Below are positions 7,796 through 15,954 of a stretch of 64,000 nucleotides of DNA, one piece after another (position 1 is the first letter of the stretch; every line of letters begins with the position of its first letter). The position numbers and the translations under genes were made by a program. The notes beneath the pieces were generated by a model. The model did no database searches. It had not been told where the DNA came from and worked only from the letters and a program-made list of their open reading frames with translations. Source of the DNA: Pedobacter westerhofensis (GTDB taxonomy: Bacteria; Bacteroidota; Bacteroidia; Sphingobacteriales; Sphingobacteriaceae). Where the stretch lies: positions 1 to 64,000 of the forward strand of contig NZ_FXTN01000012.1 in assembly GCF_900182595.1 (NCBI RefSeq). The letters run 5' to 3'.

Positions 7796-8344
7796 ATGAA
7801 TACCGATTATACCAATAATATGATTGAATACGTTTCTCTGGTAGATGAGCAGGACAATGAAATAGGGGTAATGGAAAAAATGCTGGTGCACCAGGAAGCA
7901 TTGTTGCACCGTGCCATCTCCGTATTTGTTTTTAATGACAGGAATGAGCTATTACTGCAGCAAAGGGCAGCTGAAAAGTATCATTCAGGATTGTTGTGGA
8001 CAAACACCTGCTGCTCGCATCCAAGGCCGGGGGAGGTGGTAATTGAGGCAGCGAAACGAAGGCTGATGGAAGAAATGAAAATGGCCTGTAATTTGACATA
8101 CGAGTTTAGTTTTACCTACAAAGCTGTGCTGACAGAAGAACTGACGGAGCATGAGCTCGACCATGTTTTTTTTGGTGAAAGCAATGCGCATCCGCAGCCT
8201 GATCCTGCTGAGGTGGCCGATTGGAAATATATGCCGCTGCAGGAGATCGAAAAGGATATGGAAAAGAACCCTGCCATTTACACAAGCTGGTTTAAATTGA
8301 TGTTAGATAAAATAAAAACCGTTCGGAATGACCATACTGATTAA
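7796..8344 (+). CDS. idi: Isopentenyl-diphosphate delta-isomerase, type 1
   Basis: Idi interconverts isopentenyl and dimethylallyl diphosphate and so balances the precursors for carotenoids. The type-1 (Nudix-fold) signature TNTCCSHP, with the catalytic Cys, lies near residue 70, and the metal-binding region ELTEHELDHVF follows near residue 120. A length of about 182 residues is usual. I start at the ATG at 7796; a later ATG at 7820 (MIEYVSLVDEQ) would also give a complete enzyme. The 3' end overlaps crtZ by 17 bases, which indicates one transcript and coupled translation. Confidence 0.93.
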   Translation: MNTDYTNNMIEYVSLVDEQDNEIGVMEKMLVHQEALLHRAISVFVFNDRNELLLQQRAAEKYHSGLLWTNTCCSHPRPGEVVIEAAKRRLMEEMKMACNLTYEFSFTYKAVLTEELTEHELDHVFFGESNAHPQPDPAEVADWKYMPLQEIEKDMEKNPAIYTSWFKLMLDKIKTVRNDHTD

Positions 8345-8795
8345 TATAGGAATTGTATTGCTGACATTTTGTTTGATGGAATGCGTTACCTGGCTCACAC
8401 ATAAATATATTATGCATGGGCTGCTTTGGGTACTGCACGACGATCACCACAATAAGGCACATACTTTTTTTGAGAAAAACGATTACTTTTTTGTGATTTT
8501 TGCCTGCATCTCGATGGGGTTTTTCCTGCTCGGTACATTCATTGCCGGCCTGGATTTCCTATTTTACATCGGCATAGGAATTACACTTTATGGTTTGGCG
8601 TACTTTATGGTGCATGATATCCTGATCCACCAGCGCTTTAAACTCTTTAGCAGGACAAATAACTTTTACTTTCGCGCCTTGCGCAAGGCGCATAAGGTAC
8701 ACCACAAACACCTTGGAAAAGAAGAGGGAGAGTGTTTCGGAATGTTGTTTGTTCCTCTAAGGTACTTTAAGGAGGCATTGCGCAGTTCTAAATAG
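8328..8795 (+). CDS. crtZ: Beta-carotene hydroxylase, CrtZ type (fatty-acid hydroxylase superfamily)
   Basis: CrtZ adds 3-hydroxyl groups to the ionone rings of beta-carotene to make zeaxanthin, using a di-iron centre in the membrane. All four histidine clusters are present in the 155-residue protein: HKYIMH (25-30), HDDHH (37-41), HDILIH (96-101) and HKVHHKH (122-128), with hydrophobic segments between them. Its start lies inside the end of idi. CrtZ needs a cyclised substrate, yet no lycopene cyclase gene lies in this cluster, so the cyclase must be elsewhere in the genome. Confidence 0.92.
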   Translation: MTILINIGIVLLTFCLMECVTWLTHKYIMHGLLWVLHDDHHNKAHTFFEKNDYFFVIFACISMGFFLLGTFIAGLDFLFYIGIGITLYGLAYFMVHDILIHQRFKLFSRTNNFYFRALRKAHKVHHKHLGKEEGECFGMLFVPLRYFKEALRSSK

Positions 8796-8869
8796 CTGCC
8801 CTTCCCCAGCTTTGACATAAGTCTGACAGCTTAACGGGCTTGTGACGCATTCATCCGATGATTTTATCT

Positions 8870-8877
8870 TACTTTTG
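8870..8877 (+). promoter_or_regulatory. Putative -7 promoter box of the mqn operon
   Basis: TACTTTTG matches TAnnTTTG and lies 16 bases before the mqnE ATG. No well-spaced upstream TTTG is visible, so the promoter is only partly supported. Confidence 0.45.
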
Positions 8878-8893
8878 AGCTATAATCAATCAT

Positions 8894-10087
8894 ATGGATA
8901 CCAAGCAAAAATTAACGTATATATTGAATGATGCCGGTTTGGCACAGCAATTAAAAGATATCGCGTTAAAAGTCCGGAATAGCGAAAGAATCACATTTGA
9001 TGAAGGTGTTTATCTTTACGAACATGCTGAGCTGGGGTTTCTAGGCGTTTTAGCTAATTATATCAGAGAACAAAAACACGGTGACAGAACATATTTTAAC
9101 CGTAATTTTCATATTGAGCCTACCAATGTCTGTGTGTATACCTGCAATTTCTGTTCTTACTCCCGGCTGATCAAAAACAAGGAAGAAGGATGGGAAATGA
9201 GTGTAGACCAGATGATGGATGCGCTAAAGAAATACGATAATGAACCCGTTACCGAGGTACATATTACCGGTGGTGTGGTACCAAAGCAAAACCTCGATTT
9301 TTATGCAGAGTTTTTCAGACGGACAAAAGCACACAGGCCTGACCTTCACATCAAGGCACTTACACCTGTAGAATATTATTATATATTTAAAAAGGCGAAG
9401 CTGAGCCATTATGATGGCATGAAATACATGCAGGAAGCCGGACTGGATTCGATGCCGGGAGGTGGTGCAGAGATCTTTCATCCCGAAGTAAGGGAGAAGA
9501 TTGCCAACGATAAGTGCAACGCGGAACAGTGGCTGGATATCCACGAACAGGCGCACAAATTGAATATGCGCACAAATGCTACAATGCTGTACGGCCACAT
9601 TGAGCAGTTCTGGCACCGGGTAGACCATATGGAACGCTTGCGCCAGCTGCAGGACAAGACCGGCGGATTCCAGGCATTTATACCGCTGAAATTCAGGAAT
9701 CAGAATAACCAGATGGACCATGTACCGGAAGTTTCTGTAATTGAAGACCTGAGGAATTACGCGATTGCCAGGATATACATGGATAACTTTGACCATATCA
9801 AAGCATACTGGGCGATGATCAGCAGGCAAACCGCGCAGCTTTCACTTAACTTTGGTGTGGATGATATTGATGGTACGCTTGATGATACCACAAAAATCTA
9901 TTCTATGGCAGGTGCCGAGGAGCAAACGCCGGGTATGAGCACAAAAGATCTGGTAAACCTGATCAAACAGGTGAAACGCCAGCCTATTGAGCGGGATACC
10001 TTATATAATGTAGTTACTGACTATACAGACTTTGTATTCGAAGAAGATGTTAAGCCCCAATTTTATAAGTTGCCGGTCATCAATTAA
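8894..10087 (+). CDS. mqnE: Aminofutalosine synthase MqnE (radical SAM)
   Basis: MqnE joins the MqnA product 3-enolpyruvyl-benzoate to adenosine from SAM to give aminodeoxyfutalosine in the futalosine route to menaquinone. The radical-SAM cluster motif C-x3-C-x2-C is complete (C80, C84, C87, within CVYTCNFC), followed by the family stretches VTEVHITGGV and GLDSMPGGGAEIF. The 397-residue length is normal. It is the first gene of a three-gene operon that ends in mqnA. The related enzyme MqnC (dehypoxanthine futalosine cyclase) is an alternative, but the length and the mqnA neighbour favour MqnE. Confidence 0.9.
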   Translation: MDTKQKLTYILNDAGLAQQLKDIALKVRNSERITFDEGVYLYEHAELGFLGVLANYIREQKHGDRTYFNRNFHIEPTNVCVYTCNFCSYSRLIKNKEEGWEMSVDQMMDALKKYDNEPVTEVHITGGVVPKQNLDFYAEFFRRTKAHRPDLHIKALTPVEYYYIFKKAKLSHYDGMKYMQEAGLDSMPGGGAEIFHPEVREKIANDKCNAEQWLDIHEQAHKLNMRTNATMLYGHIEQFWHRVDHMERLRQLQDKTGGFQAFIPLKFRNQNNQMDHVPEVSVIEDLRNYAIARIYMDNFDHIKAYWAMISRQTAQLSLNFGVDDIDGTLDDTTKIYSMAGAEEQTPGMSTKDLVNLIKQVKRQPIERDTLYNVVTDYTDFVFEEDVKPQFYKLPVIN

Positions 10088-10090
10088 TTA

Positions 10091-10711
10091 ATGGATAAAG
10101 AACTATATATCATCCGTCACGGAGAGACGGATTTGAATAAACAGGGGATTATACAGGGCCGGGGGATCGACAGTGACCTGAACGATACCGGCAGGGCACA
10201 GGGTGCCGCCTTTTATGCTTTATACAAAGATCTCCCATTTGATAAGGTGTATACATCTGCGCTTAAACGGACACAACAGACGGTCCAGGCTTTTATTGAT
10301 GCAGGGCTTCCCTGGGAAAAGCATGAAGAACTTGATGAGCTTGCCTGGGGAGAATGGGAAGGCACACAAACCAGTGAACATACGATCGGTGCATTTAAGG
10401 ACATGACGGAGAAATGGCAGGGGGGCGACTTCGATGCGCATTTCAAAGGTGGAGAGAGCCCGAACGATGTAGCACGCCGCCTGAAGGTGATCATCGATAT
10501 TATCAAAAGCAGGACCGATGAAAAATTAATCCTGGTCTGCATGCACGGACGCGCCCTGCGTTTGCTGATGTGCCTCTTTAGTGGCAAACCGATGTCGGCC
10601 ATGTACGATTTCCCCCATCAGAACACTGGCCTTTACAGGGTAAGTTTAACAGGTGATACCTTTACGATCACCGATGCAAACAACACCGATCATTTAAATG
10701 GAAAAGATTAA
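10091..10711 (+). CDS. Histidine phosphatase family protein
   Basis: The 206-residue protein begins with the catalytic RHGE motif (residues 9-12, in IIRHGETD) and has the second conserved region VCMHGRALRLL near residue 152, both typical of the phosphoglycerate-mutase-like phosphatase superfamily. The substrate cannot be told from the sequence. It starts 3 bases after mqnE and overlaps mqnA by 14 bases, so all three are made together. No phosphatase is needed in the textbook futalosine pathway, so it may remove a phosphate from an intermediate or from an unrelated metabolite. Confidence 0.88.
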   Translation: MDKELYIIRHGETDLNKQGIIQGRGIDSDLNDTGRAQGAAFYALYKDLPFDKVYTSALKRTQQTVQAFIDAGLPWEKHEELDELAWGEWEGTQTSEHTIGAFKDMTEKWQGGDFDAHFKGGESPNDVARRLKVIIDIIKSRTDEKLILVCMHGRALRLLMCLFSGKPMSAMYDFPHQNTGLYRVSLTGDTFTITDANNTDHLNGKD

Positions 10712-11423
10712 AATTTCTGCCGTTGCCTATACCAATACCAAGGCTTTTATTTATGGTATTGAACATTCGCCGGTACTTGAACAGATAGACTTAAGTCTGG
10801 ATATACCATCCGACTGCGCGGCAAAAGTGATTGACGGAACAGTAGATATGGGCTTAATGCCTGTTGCCGGTATCCCTGATGTAGCCAATGCACAAATCAT
10901 ATCAGATTATTGTATAGGCTCTGTGGGCGCTGTAAACTCTGTATTTATTTTTAGCAATGTGCCTGCAAAGGAAATCAGGACACTGAAACTGGACAGCCAT
11001 TCCAGGACTTCAAACAACCTTGCTCAGGTGCTATTAAAATTCTTTTTTAAAACCGAATTTACGGTTACCAGCGATCCTGAGGCGGTAACGGATGCCATTG
11101 TGCTGATCGGCGACAGGACTTTCGGGAAAAAGGGCGACTACAATTTTGCCTATGATATGGGCGAAGAGTGGATGAACTTTACAGGATTGCCTTTTGTGTA
11201 TGCAGCCTGGGTTGCCAACAAAGAGATTCCGGAAGCATTTGTTACTGAATTTAACGCCGCACTGAAAATGGGACTGGCTAACCGTGCAGAAGTGCTGAAA
11301 ACATTGCCGGAAAATCCCTTATTTGATCTGGAAGACTACCTGATGAATAAACTGGATTTTGAACTGACCGATAAAAAACGTGAGGCATTAACCTTATTCT
11401 TATCTTATATTCAGCAGTTATAA
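10698..11423 (+). CDS. mqnA: Chorismate dehydratase MqnA
   Basis: MqnA removes water from chorismate to give 3-enolpyruvyl-benzoate, the first step of the futalosine menaquinone pathway. The 241-residue protein has the periplasmic-binding-protein-like fold of the MqnA/MqnD family: an N-terminal SAVAYTNTKAF strand, DGTVDMGLMPVAG, and the late motif FTGLPFVYAAWVA. Co-location with mqnE separates it from MqnD, which has a similar fold. It ends the operon and faces a minus-strand pair 24 bases further on, with no clear terminator in between. Confidence 0.9.
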   Translation: MEKIKISAVAYTNTKAFIYGIEHSPVLEQIDLSLDIPSDCAAKVIDGTVDMGLMPVAGIPDVANAQIISDYCIGSVGAVNSVFIFSNVPAKEIRTLKLDSHSRTSNNLAQVLLKFFFKTEFTVTSDPEAVTDAIVLIGDRTFGKKGDYNFAYDMGEEWMNFTGLPFVYAAWVANKEIPEAFVTEFNAALKMGLANRAEVLKTLPENPLFDLEDYLMNKLDFELTDKKREALTLFLSYIQQL

Positions 11424-11447
11424 GTGTTACAGCACTGATGTATCTGA

Positions 11448-11921
11448 TCAGGCAGAGATAACTGGCCCTGCCTGCAGAATGGAAATCGCATGGTCTGCAA
11501 GTTCATTTGTTAATCCTATCATCGGGCTTGGCATCACCAAATACTGTTTAATCTCAGCTGGTAGTGCATTCAGAGATTTGTCATCATCTAATATCGCAAT
11601 CTGATCGTTAGCGCGATTTCTCATATGATACCAATTCAAAATCTCCTCTCTGCGGTTCAGGTTTAAATTGTTAGCAGGCAGACGTTCAATCATGCTGGTA
11701 TTGATACCCCTTAATTTGAAAATATCCTTCCACTCAGGTATGCTGTAACTTGATTTGTGCGAACTTGTTAAAACCAATGTCGCTCCGGTCTGATCAATGA
11801 TCTTCTGAAGAGCAGCGATGGACTGACTACTGAACACGGGAAAGCCATCCTGAAGAAATTCAGGACTTTTCCAGGATTGAGCAGGAACCATTACACCATC
11901 AATATCCAATAAAACGTACAT
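11448..11921 (-). CDS. HAD-like phosphatase of the Swiss-Army-Knife RNA-repair type
   Basis: The 157-residue protein opens with LLDIDGVMV, the HAD motif I with nucleophile Asp6 and acid Asp8, followed by motif II (TSSHKSS, from residue 52) and a C-terminal acidic motif LDDDKS (111-116). The compact fold and this motif pattern match the small HAD domains first noted in multi-domain RNA-repair proteins and now found as stand-alone genes. A predicted metal-dependent phosphatase; the substrate is unknown. It is the second gene of a minus-strand pair, 18 bases after a ParB-like gene, which suggests joint function. A general nucleotidase is the main alternative. Confidence 0.75.
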   Translation of the reverse strand: MYVLLDIDGVMVPAQSWKSPEFLQDGFPVFSSQSIAALQKIIDQTGATLVLTSSHKSSYSIPEWKDIFKLRGINTSMIERLPANNLNLNRREEILNWYHMRNRANDQIAILDDDKSLNALPAEIKQYLVMPSPMIGLTNELADHAISILQAGPVISA

Positions 11922-11939
11922 AACACAAATTTAAAACTT

Positions 11940-12335
11940 TTATTCAATCCGGTTAATTTCTTTTATAATTTCAATATCGATTTCGTTATATGCAGAATCC
12001 TGTTGATTCAAATATTTAATCCTGGATGCAGCATCCCAGTCCTTCAGGTCAAACTCTACATTCATCCAGTCATCAATTTGAGTGGCTGAGGTGAGTAAGC
12101 CCGGAACCCGGGCAATCTGATAGCGGCTGAGAAGAGAACTTATATATCTGTGATGACCGTCGATGATTACATTGTTAGCTACCTTGATTTCGCTAAATCT
12201 GATTCCAAACTGCATTTTGTTATAAATGCGACGGATAATAGGCAGGCAAAGCCTGGAATGAGTAGGAAAAAGGTCAGTGTGGTTATTTCTCAAATATTCC
12301 CGAATATGTGGAGATGTAATTTGGTTCGAATGCAT
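11940..12335 (-). CDS. ParB-like protein with a GHHR motif
   Basis: The 131-residue protein contains VIIDGHHRYISSLL (the DGHHRY core is at residues 59-64). This resembles the GxHR nucleotide-binding motif of the ParB/sulfiredoxin fold, as does the preceding basic region RIYNKMQFGIRF. No DNA-binding helix-turn-helix or dimer domain of true ParB is present, so it is not a chromosome-segregation ParB. Function is unknown; stand-alone ParB-like domains include nucleases, CTPases and kinases. It precedes the HAD gene by 18 bases and the pair lies alone between mqnA and mutS, in AT-rich surroundings that suggest an accessory insertion. Confidence 0.6.
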   Translation of the reverse strand: MHSNQITSPHIREYLRNNHTDLFPTHSRLCLPIIRRIYNKMQFGIRFSEIKVANNVIIDGHHRYISSLLSRYQIARVPGLLTSATQIDDWMNVEFDLKDWDAASRIKYLNQQDSAYNEIDIEIIKEINRIE

Positions 12336-12658
12336 ACGATATTGATTTCTGGTATAATCACTAAATTATGTCGTTAAAGTTAACATTAGATTTCTATTTA
12401 ATAAAATAAAATTTTCAGATATTTAATAGTAGTGATAAATTGTATTAAAATCATATTTTGGAATGGTACAATTTGTTGGTTAGGTGATAGTGGTATAAAT
12501 AAACCGCATCTGGAACTTATGTCATGCAGCCAAATCAAATAGCATTCGCGGGATACGCTTTATCAGCCTGGTTTTACGCTTAAATTCTATTTTTCAAAAA
12601 AAAACCTAAAGGTAAATCAGACGTAGTATATTTACATTTTTGTAACGTAACATATATT
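12336..12658. other. AT-rich intergenic region between the divergent ParB-like gene and mutS
   Basis: It must contain promoters for both directions. Near-matches to the -7 box exist (TATATTTA at 12628-12635), but none has an exact fit and spacing. No gene or hairpin terminator was seen. Base composition is clearly more AT-rich than the flanking genes. Confidence 0.5.
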
Positions 12659-15265
12659 TTGGCTAAAGATAAGACTAAGGAAACACCGTTAATGGGTCAG
12701 TACAATACGATAAAGGCTAAATATCCTGGCGCATTGTTATTGTTTAGAGTAGGTGATTTTTATGAGACTTTTGGCGCCGACGCCATCAAAACCTCTCAGA
12801 TTCTTGGAATTACACTGACGCGCCGTGCCAATGGTTCGGACAACAGCGAACTGGCCGGTTTTCCGCATCATTCACTTGATACCTATCTGTCAAAACTGGT
12901 AAGGGCAGGGCAGCGCGTGGCCATCTGCGATCAGCTGGAAGATCCCAAAACCACAAAGACAATCGTAAAAAGAGGTGTAACGGAGCTTGTTACGCCCGGT
13001 GTGGCCTACGGAGATAACATCCTGAGCCAGAAATCCAACAACTATCTCGCCGCAGTCTATTTTGATAAATCAAACATTGGTGTGTCGTTTGCAGATATTT
13101 CTACGGGCGAATTCCATGTTGCACAGGGTAATGCAGAATATATCGACAAACTTTTGCTGGGCTTTAAACCTACAGAGGTTGTTTTCCAGAAAAGTAAACG
13201 GCACGAATTTATGGAGCTGTTTGGGGATAAATTCTATACCTATCCGCTGGATGACTGGGCTTTTACCAGCGATTACGCCAATGAGATCCTGAACAAACAC
13301 TTCGAAGTTACTTCCCTGAAAGGCTTTGGCGTGGATAAATTACAAACGGGTATTGTTGCAGCAGGTATTGTGCTCCATTACCTGAATGAAACGGAACACC
13401 GCAACCTGAAGCATATTTCTTCGATTTCACGCCTGGAAGAAGATAATTATATGTGGCTGGACCGCTTTACTGTCCGCAACCTGGAGCTGGTAAGCTCGGC
13501 GAACGAGAATGCGATGACGCTGTTTAATGTGCTGGACCAAACTTCTACGCCGATGGGCGCCAGGATGCTGCACAAATGGATCGTGATGCCTTTAAAGGAA
13601 CTGAAGCCGATACAGGAACGTTTGGGCGTGGTAGAATTTATGGTTGGGCATGAAGAGCTGATGGCCGATTTTCTCCTGCATATCAAACAGATTGGTGACC
13701 TGGAAAGGCTGATTTCCAAAGTAGGGCTGCAGCGTTGCGGCCCGCGTGAGTTATGCCAGCTGAAAAAATCGCTCTATTCTATTGAAGAAGTAAAAAATAT
13801 AGCCTTAAATACAAATAATCCTTATTTAAAACAGCTCGCAGATCAGCTTGATCCTTGTCTGAGTATCCGTGACCTGCTGGAGAGAGAGCTCCAGAAGGAT
13901 CCGCCTGCATTGCTGGTTAAAGGAAATGTGATTGCGGACGGGGTGGATGAGGAACTGGATAAGCTCCGCGCGATCTCGCTGGGCGGTAAAGATTTCCTTG
14001 TGGAGATCCAAAAGCGCGAAGCGGCAAAAACCGGCATTCCTTCACTGAAGATCTCTTTTAATAATGTATTTGGCTATTACCTTGAGGTAACGCATACGCA
14101 TAAGGACAAGGTTCCGGCCGACTGGACGCGCAAGCAGACACTGGTAAATGCCGAACGTTATATCACGCCTGAGCTAAAGGAGTACGAAGAGCAGATCCTG
14201 GGCGCAGAGGATAAAATCCAGATGATCGAGGTGCGGATGTATGAAGCCCTGGTAAAACAGGTTGCGGCCTACATCAGGCCGATCCAGCTGAATGCTTACC
14301 TGACTGCCCAGCTGGACGTACTGCTGTGTTTTGCACAGCTGGCGATCAGCAATCACTATGTGAAACCGGAACTTGACCGCTCAAAGATACTTGATATTAA
14401 AGGCGGCAGGCACCCTGTAATCGAAAAACGCCTGGCTACAGGTGATGAATATATTACCAATGATGTGTACCTGGATAATGATACTCAGCAGATCATCATT
14501 ATTACCGGCCCTAACATGTCGGGTAAGTCGGCCATTCTGAGGCAAACTGCGCTGATTGTGCTGATGGGGCAAATGGGCTCATTTGTTCCGGCGAAGGCTG
14601 CAAATTTTGGGCTGGTAGACAAGATCTTTACCCGTGTTGGCGCTTCTGACAATCTTTCTTCAGGAGAGAGTACCTTCATGGTAGAAATGAATGAAACGGC
14701 GAGTATCCTGAATAATATTTCAGACCGCAGTTTAATCCTCCTGGATGAGATTGGCAGGGGTACAAGTACCTATGACGGTATTTCTATTGCATGGGCGATT
14801 GCAGAGTTCCTGCATACACATCCTACAGCACGCCCAAAAACTTTATTTGCCACGCATTATCATGAACTGAATGAACTGGCATCTACCATGCCGAGGATCA
14901 GGAACTTTAATGTGTCTGTGAAAGAAATGTCCAACAAGGTGATTTTCCTGCGTAAACTGGTGCCGGGCGGCAGTGAGCATAGCTTTGGTATCCATGTAGC
15001 CAAAATGGCCGGGATGCCGCCAAAGCTGATCAGCCGTGCCAATGAGATCCTGAAAAAACTGGAGATTGACCGCACCGAAGGGCAGAGCATCAAGGACAGT
15101 ATCAAAAAAGTGCAGAACCAGGCCTATCAGCTGCATATGTTTGCTGTAGATGACCCTGTACTGGTACAGATCAGGGATATGCTGAATAACCTGGATGTAA
15201 ATGTACTGACGCCGGTAGAGGCCCTGCTGAAACTGGATGAGATCCAAAGACTAATCAAACAATAA
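12659..15265 (+). CDS. mutS: DNA mismatch repair protein MutS
   Basis: MutS scans DNA for mismatches and, on ATP binding, recruits the repair machinery. The mismatch-reading F-Y-E motif is present (GDFYETF, residues 32-38), followed by the connector, core and clamp. The C-terminal ATPase has Walker A GPNMSGKS (about 616-623) and Walker B LILLDEIGRGTST (about 690). At 868 residues it is full length. It appears to start at a TTG codon: translation from there gives MAKDKTKETPLM, which looks like the usual N-terminus, and the next ATG at 12692 would remove these residues. NlpC/P60 follows one base after the stop. Confidence 0.95.
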   Translation: MAKDKTKETPLMGQYNTIKAKYPGALLLFRVGDFYETFGADAIKTSQILGITLTRRANGSDNSELAGFPHHSLDTYLSKLVRAGQRVAICDQLEDPKTTKTIVKRGVTELVTPGVAYGDNILSQKSNNYLAAVYFDKSNIGVSFADISTGEFHVAQGNAEYIDKLLLGFKPTEVVFQKSKRHEFMELFGDKFYTYPLDDWAFTSDYANEILNKHFEVTSLKGFGVDKLQTGIVAAGIVLHYLNETEHRNLKHISSISRLEEDNYMWLDRFTVRNLELVSSANENAMTLFNVLDQTSTPMGARMLHKWIVMPLKELKPIQERLGVVEFMVGHEELMADFLLHIKQIGDLERLISKVGLQRCGPRELCQLKKSLYSIEEVKNIALNTNNPYLKQLADQLDPCLSIRDLLERELQKDPPALLVKGNVIADGVDEELDKLRAISLGGKDFLVEIQKREAAKTGIPSLKISFNNVFGYYLEVTHTHKDKVPADWTRKQTLVNAERYITPELKEYEEQILGAEDKIQMIEVRMYEALVKQVAAYIRPIQLNAYLTAQLDVLLCFAQLAISNHYVKPELDRSKILDIKGGRHPVIEKRLATGDEYITNDVYLDNDTQQIIIITGPNMSGKSAILRQTALIVLMGQMGSFVPAKAANFGLVDKIFTRVGASDNLSSGESTFMVEMNETASILNNISDRSLILLDEIGRGTSTYDGISIAWAIAEFLHTHPTARPKTLFATHYHELNELASTMPRIRNFNVSVKEMSNKVIFLRKLVPGGSEHSFGIHVAKMAGMPPKLISRANEILKKLEIDRTEGQSIKDSIKKVQNQAYQLHMFAVDDPVLVQIRDMLNNLDVNVLTPVEALLKLDEIQRLIKQ

Positions 15266-15266
15266 T

Positions 15267-15785
15267 ATGGATACTTGTAGCCTGCGCCGCCACTGCTCTC
15301 TCAATTTTGTGATCATCATGGCCGCGCTGGCCTTGCTGTCTGCATGCGGTATCAGAAGGCCGTCTGCCTATAGTACCACAAAAGCGGCGAAAGCTGCCGA
15401 AGCAATGGCCGACCTGAAAAGTAAGGCTTTATACAGGTTTATTACAGACTGGACAGGGGTAAGGTATAAATTGGGAGGATTGGACAAAAGGGGCATAGAT
15501 TGTTCAGGATTTGCCTTACTTTTGAACAGGGAAATTTACGGACTGGAACTCCCTAGGCGGTCCAGGGACCAGGCAGATGTGATCAGGGAAAAGGATCCGG
15601 CGCAGCTGAAAGAGGGAGATCTGGTATTTTTCGCTTTCGGGGGCAATGAAATCGACCATGTTGGCGTTTACCTTAACCACGGGTTCTTTGTGCATGCCTC
15701 AACAACCCGGGGAGTGATCGTTGATGACATGAGCCTGCCTGCCTATCAGCATGTGCTGGTTAAAGCAGGGCCGGTGAAAAATTAA
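15267..15785 (+). CDS. NlpC/P60 family cell-wall hydrolase, lipoprotein
   Basis: A predicted peptidoglycan endopeptidase that cuts stem peptides in the periplasm. The N-terminus has a signal region ending in LLSAC (lipid Cys near residue 27). The catalytic triad of NlpC/P60 is visible: Cys79 in DCSGF, His131 in EIDHVGVYL and His143 in FVHAST. The length, 172 residues, fits a single domain with short linker, as in Spr/MepS-type proteins. It starts one base after mutS ends, so it probably rides on the mutS transcript although no functional link is known. Confidence 0.9.
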   Translation: MDTCSLRRHCSLNFVIIMAALALLSACGIRRPSAYSTTKAAKAAEAMADLKSKALYRFITDWTGVRYKLGGLDKRGIDCSGFALLLNREIYGLELPRRSRDQADVIREKDPAQLKEGDLVFFAFGGNEIDHVGVYLNHGFFVHASTTRGVIVDDMSLPAYQHVLVKAGPVKN

Positions 15786-15802
15786 ACGATAAATAAATAG
15801 AA

Positions 15803-15922
15803 ATGGAACCTAAGCACGATATCTCCTTTTGGACTAAATATAAAAAATTTGCTACAACCGAAATATTGATGTATCTTATTATGATCATAGGTATAGGGTT
15901 AGGGATTATTTTTCTTAGCTAA
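15803..15922 (+). CDS. 39-residue single-span membrane microprotein
   Basis: A short frame starts at ATG 15803 and ends with TAA at 15920-15922. The first half is polar and basic (MEPKHDISFWTKYKKFATTE); the second is a continuous hydrophobic segment (ILMYLIMIIGIGLGIIFLS) ending at the stop, which is the layout of a tail-anchored microprotein. It lies 17 bases after the NlpC/P60 stop and 32 bases before the exonuclease, in the same direction. The order of charged head and clean hydrophobic helix argues for a real gene, though the frame is short. Function unknown. Confidence 0.6.
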   Translation: MEPKHDISFWTKYKKFATTEILMYLIMIIGIGLGIIFLS

Positions 15923-15954
15923 TATAAAATCGATAAAAAAAAACTAAAATACTG

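Noticed and set aside
12150..12377. 75-codon frame opposite the ParB-like gene
   Set aside because: The minus-strand frame carries the GHHR motif and is followed closely by the HAD gene; the plus-strand frame has no support.
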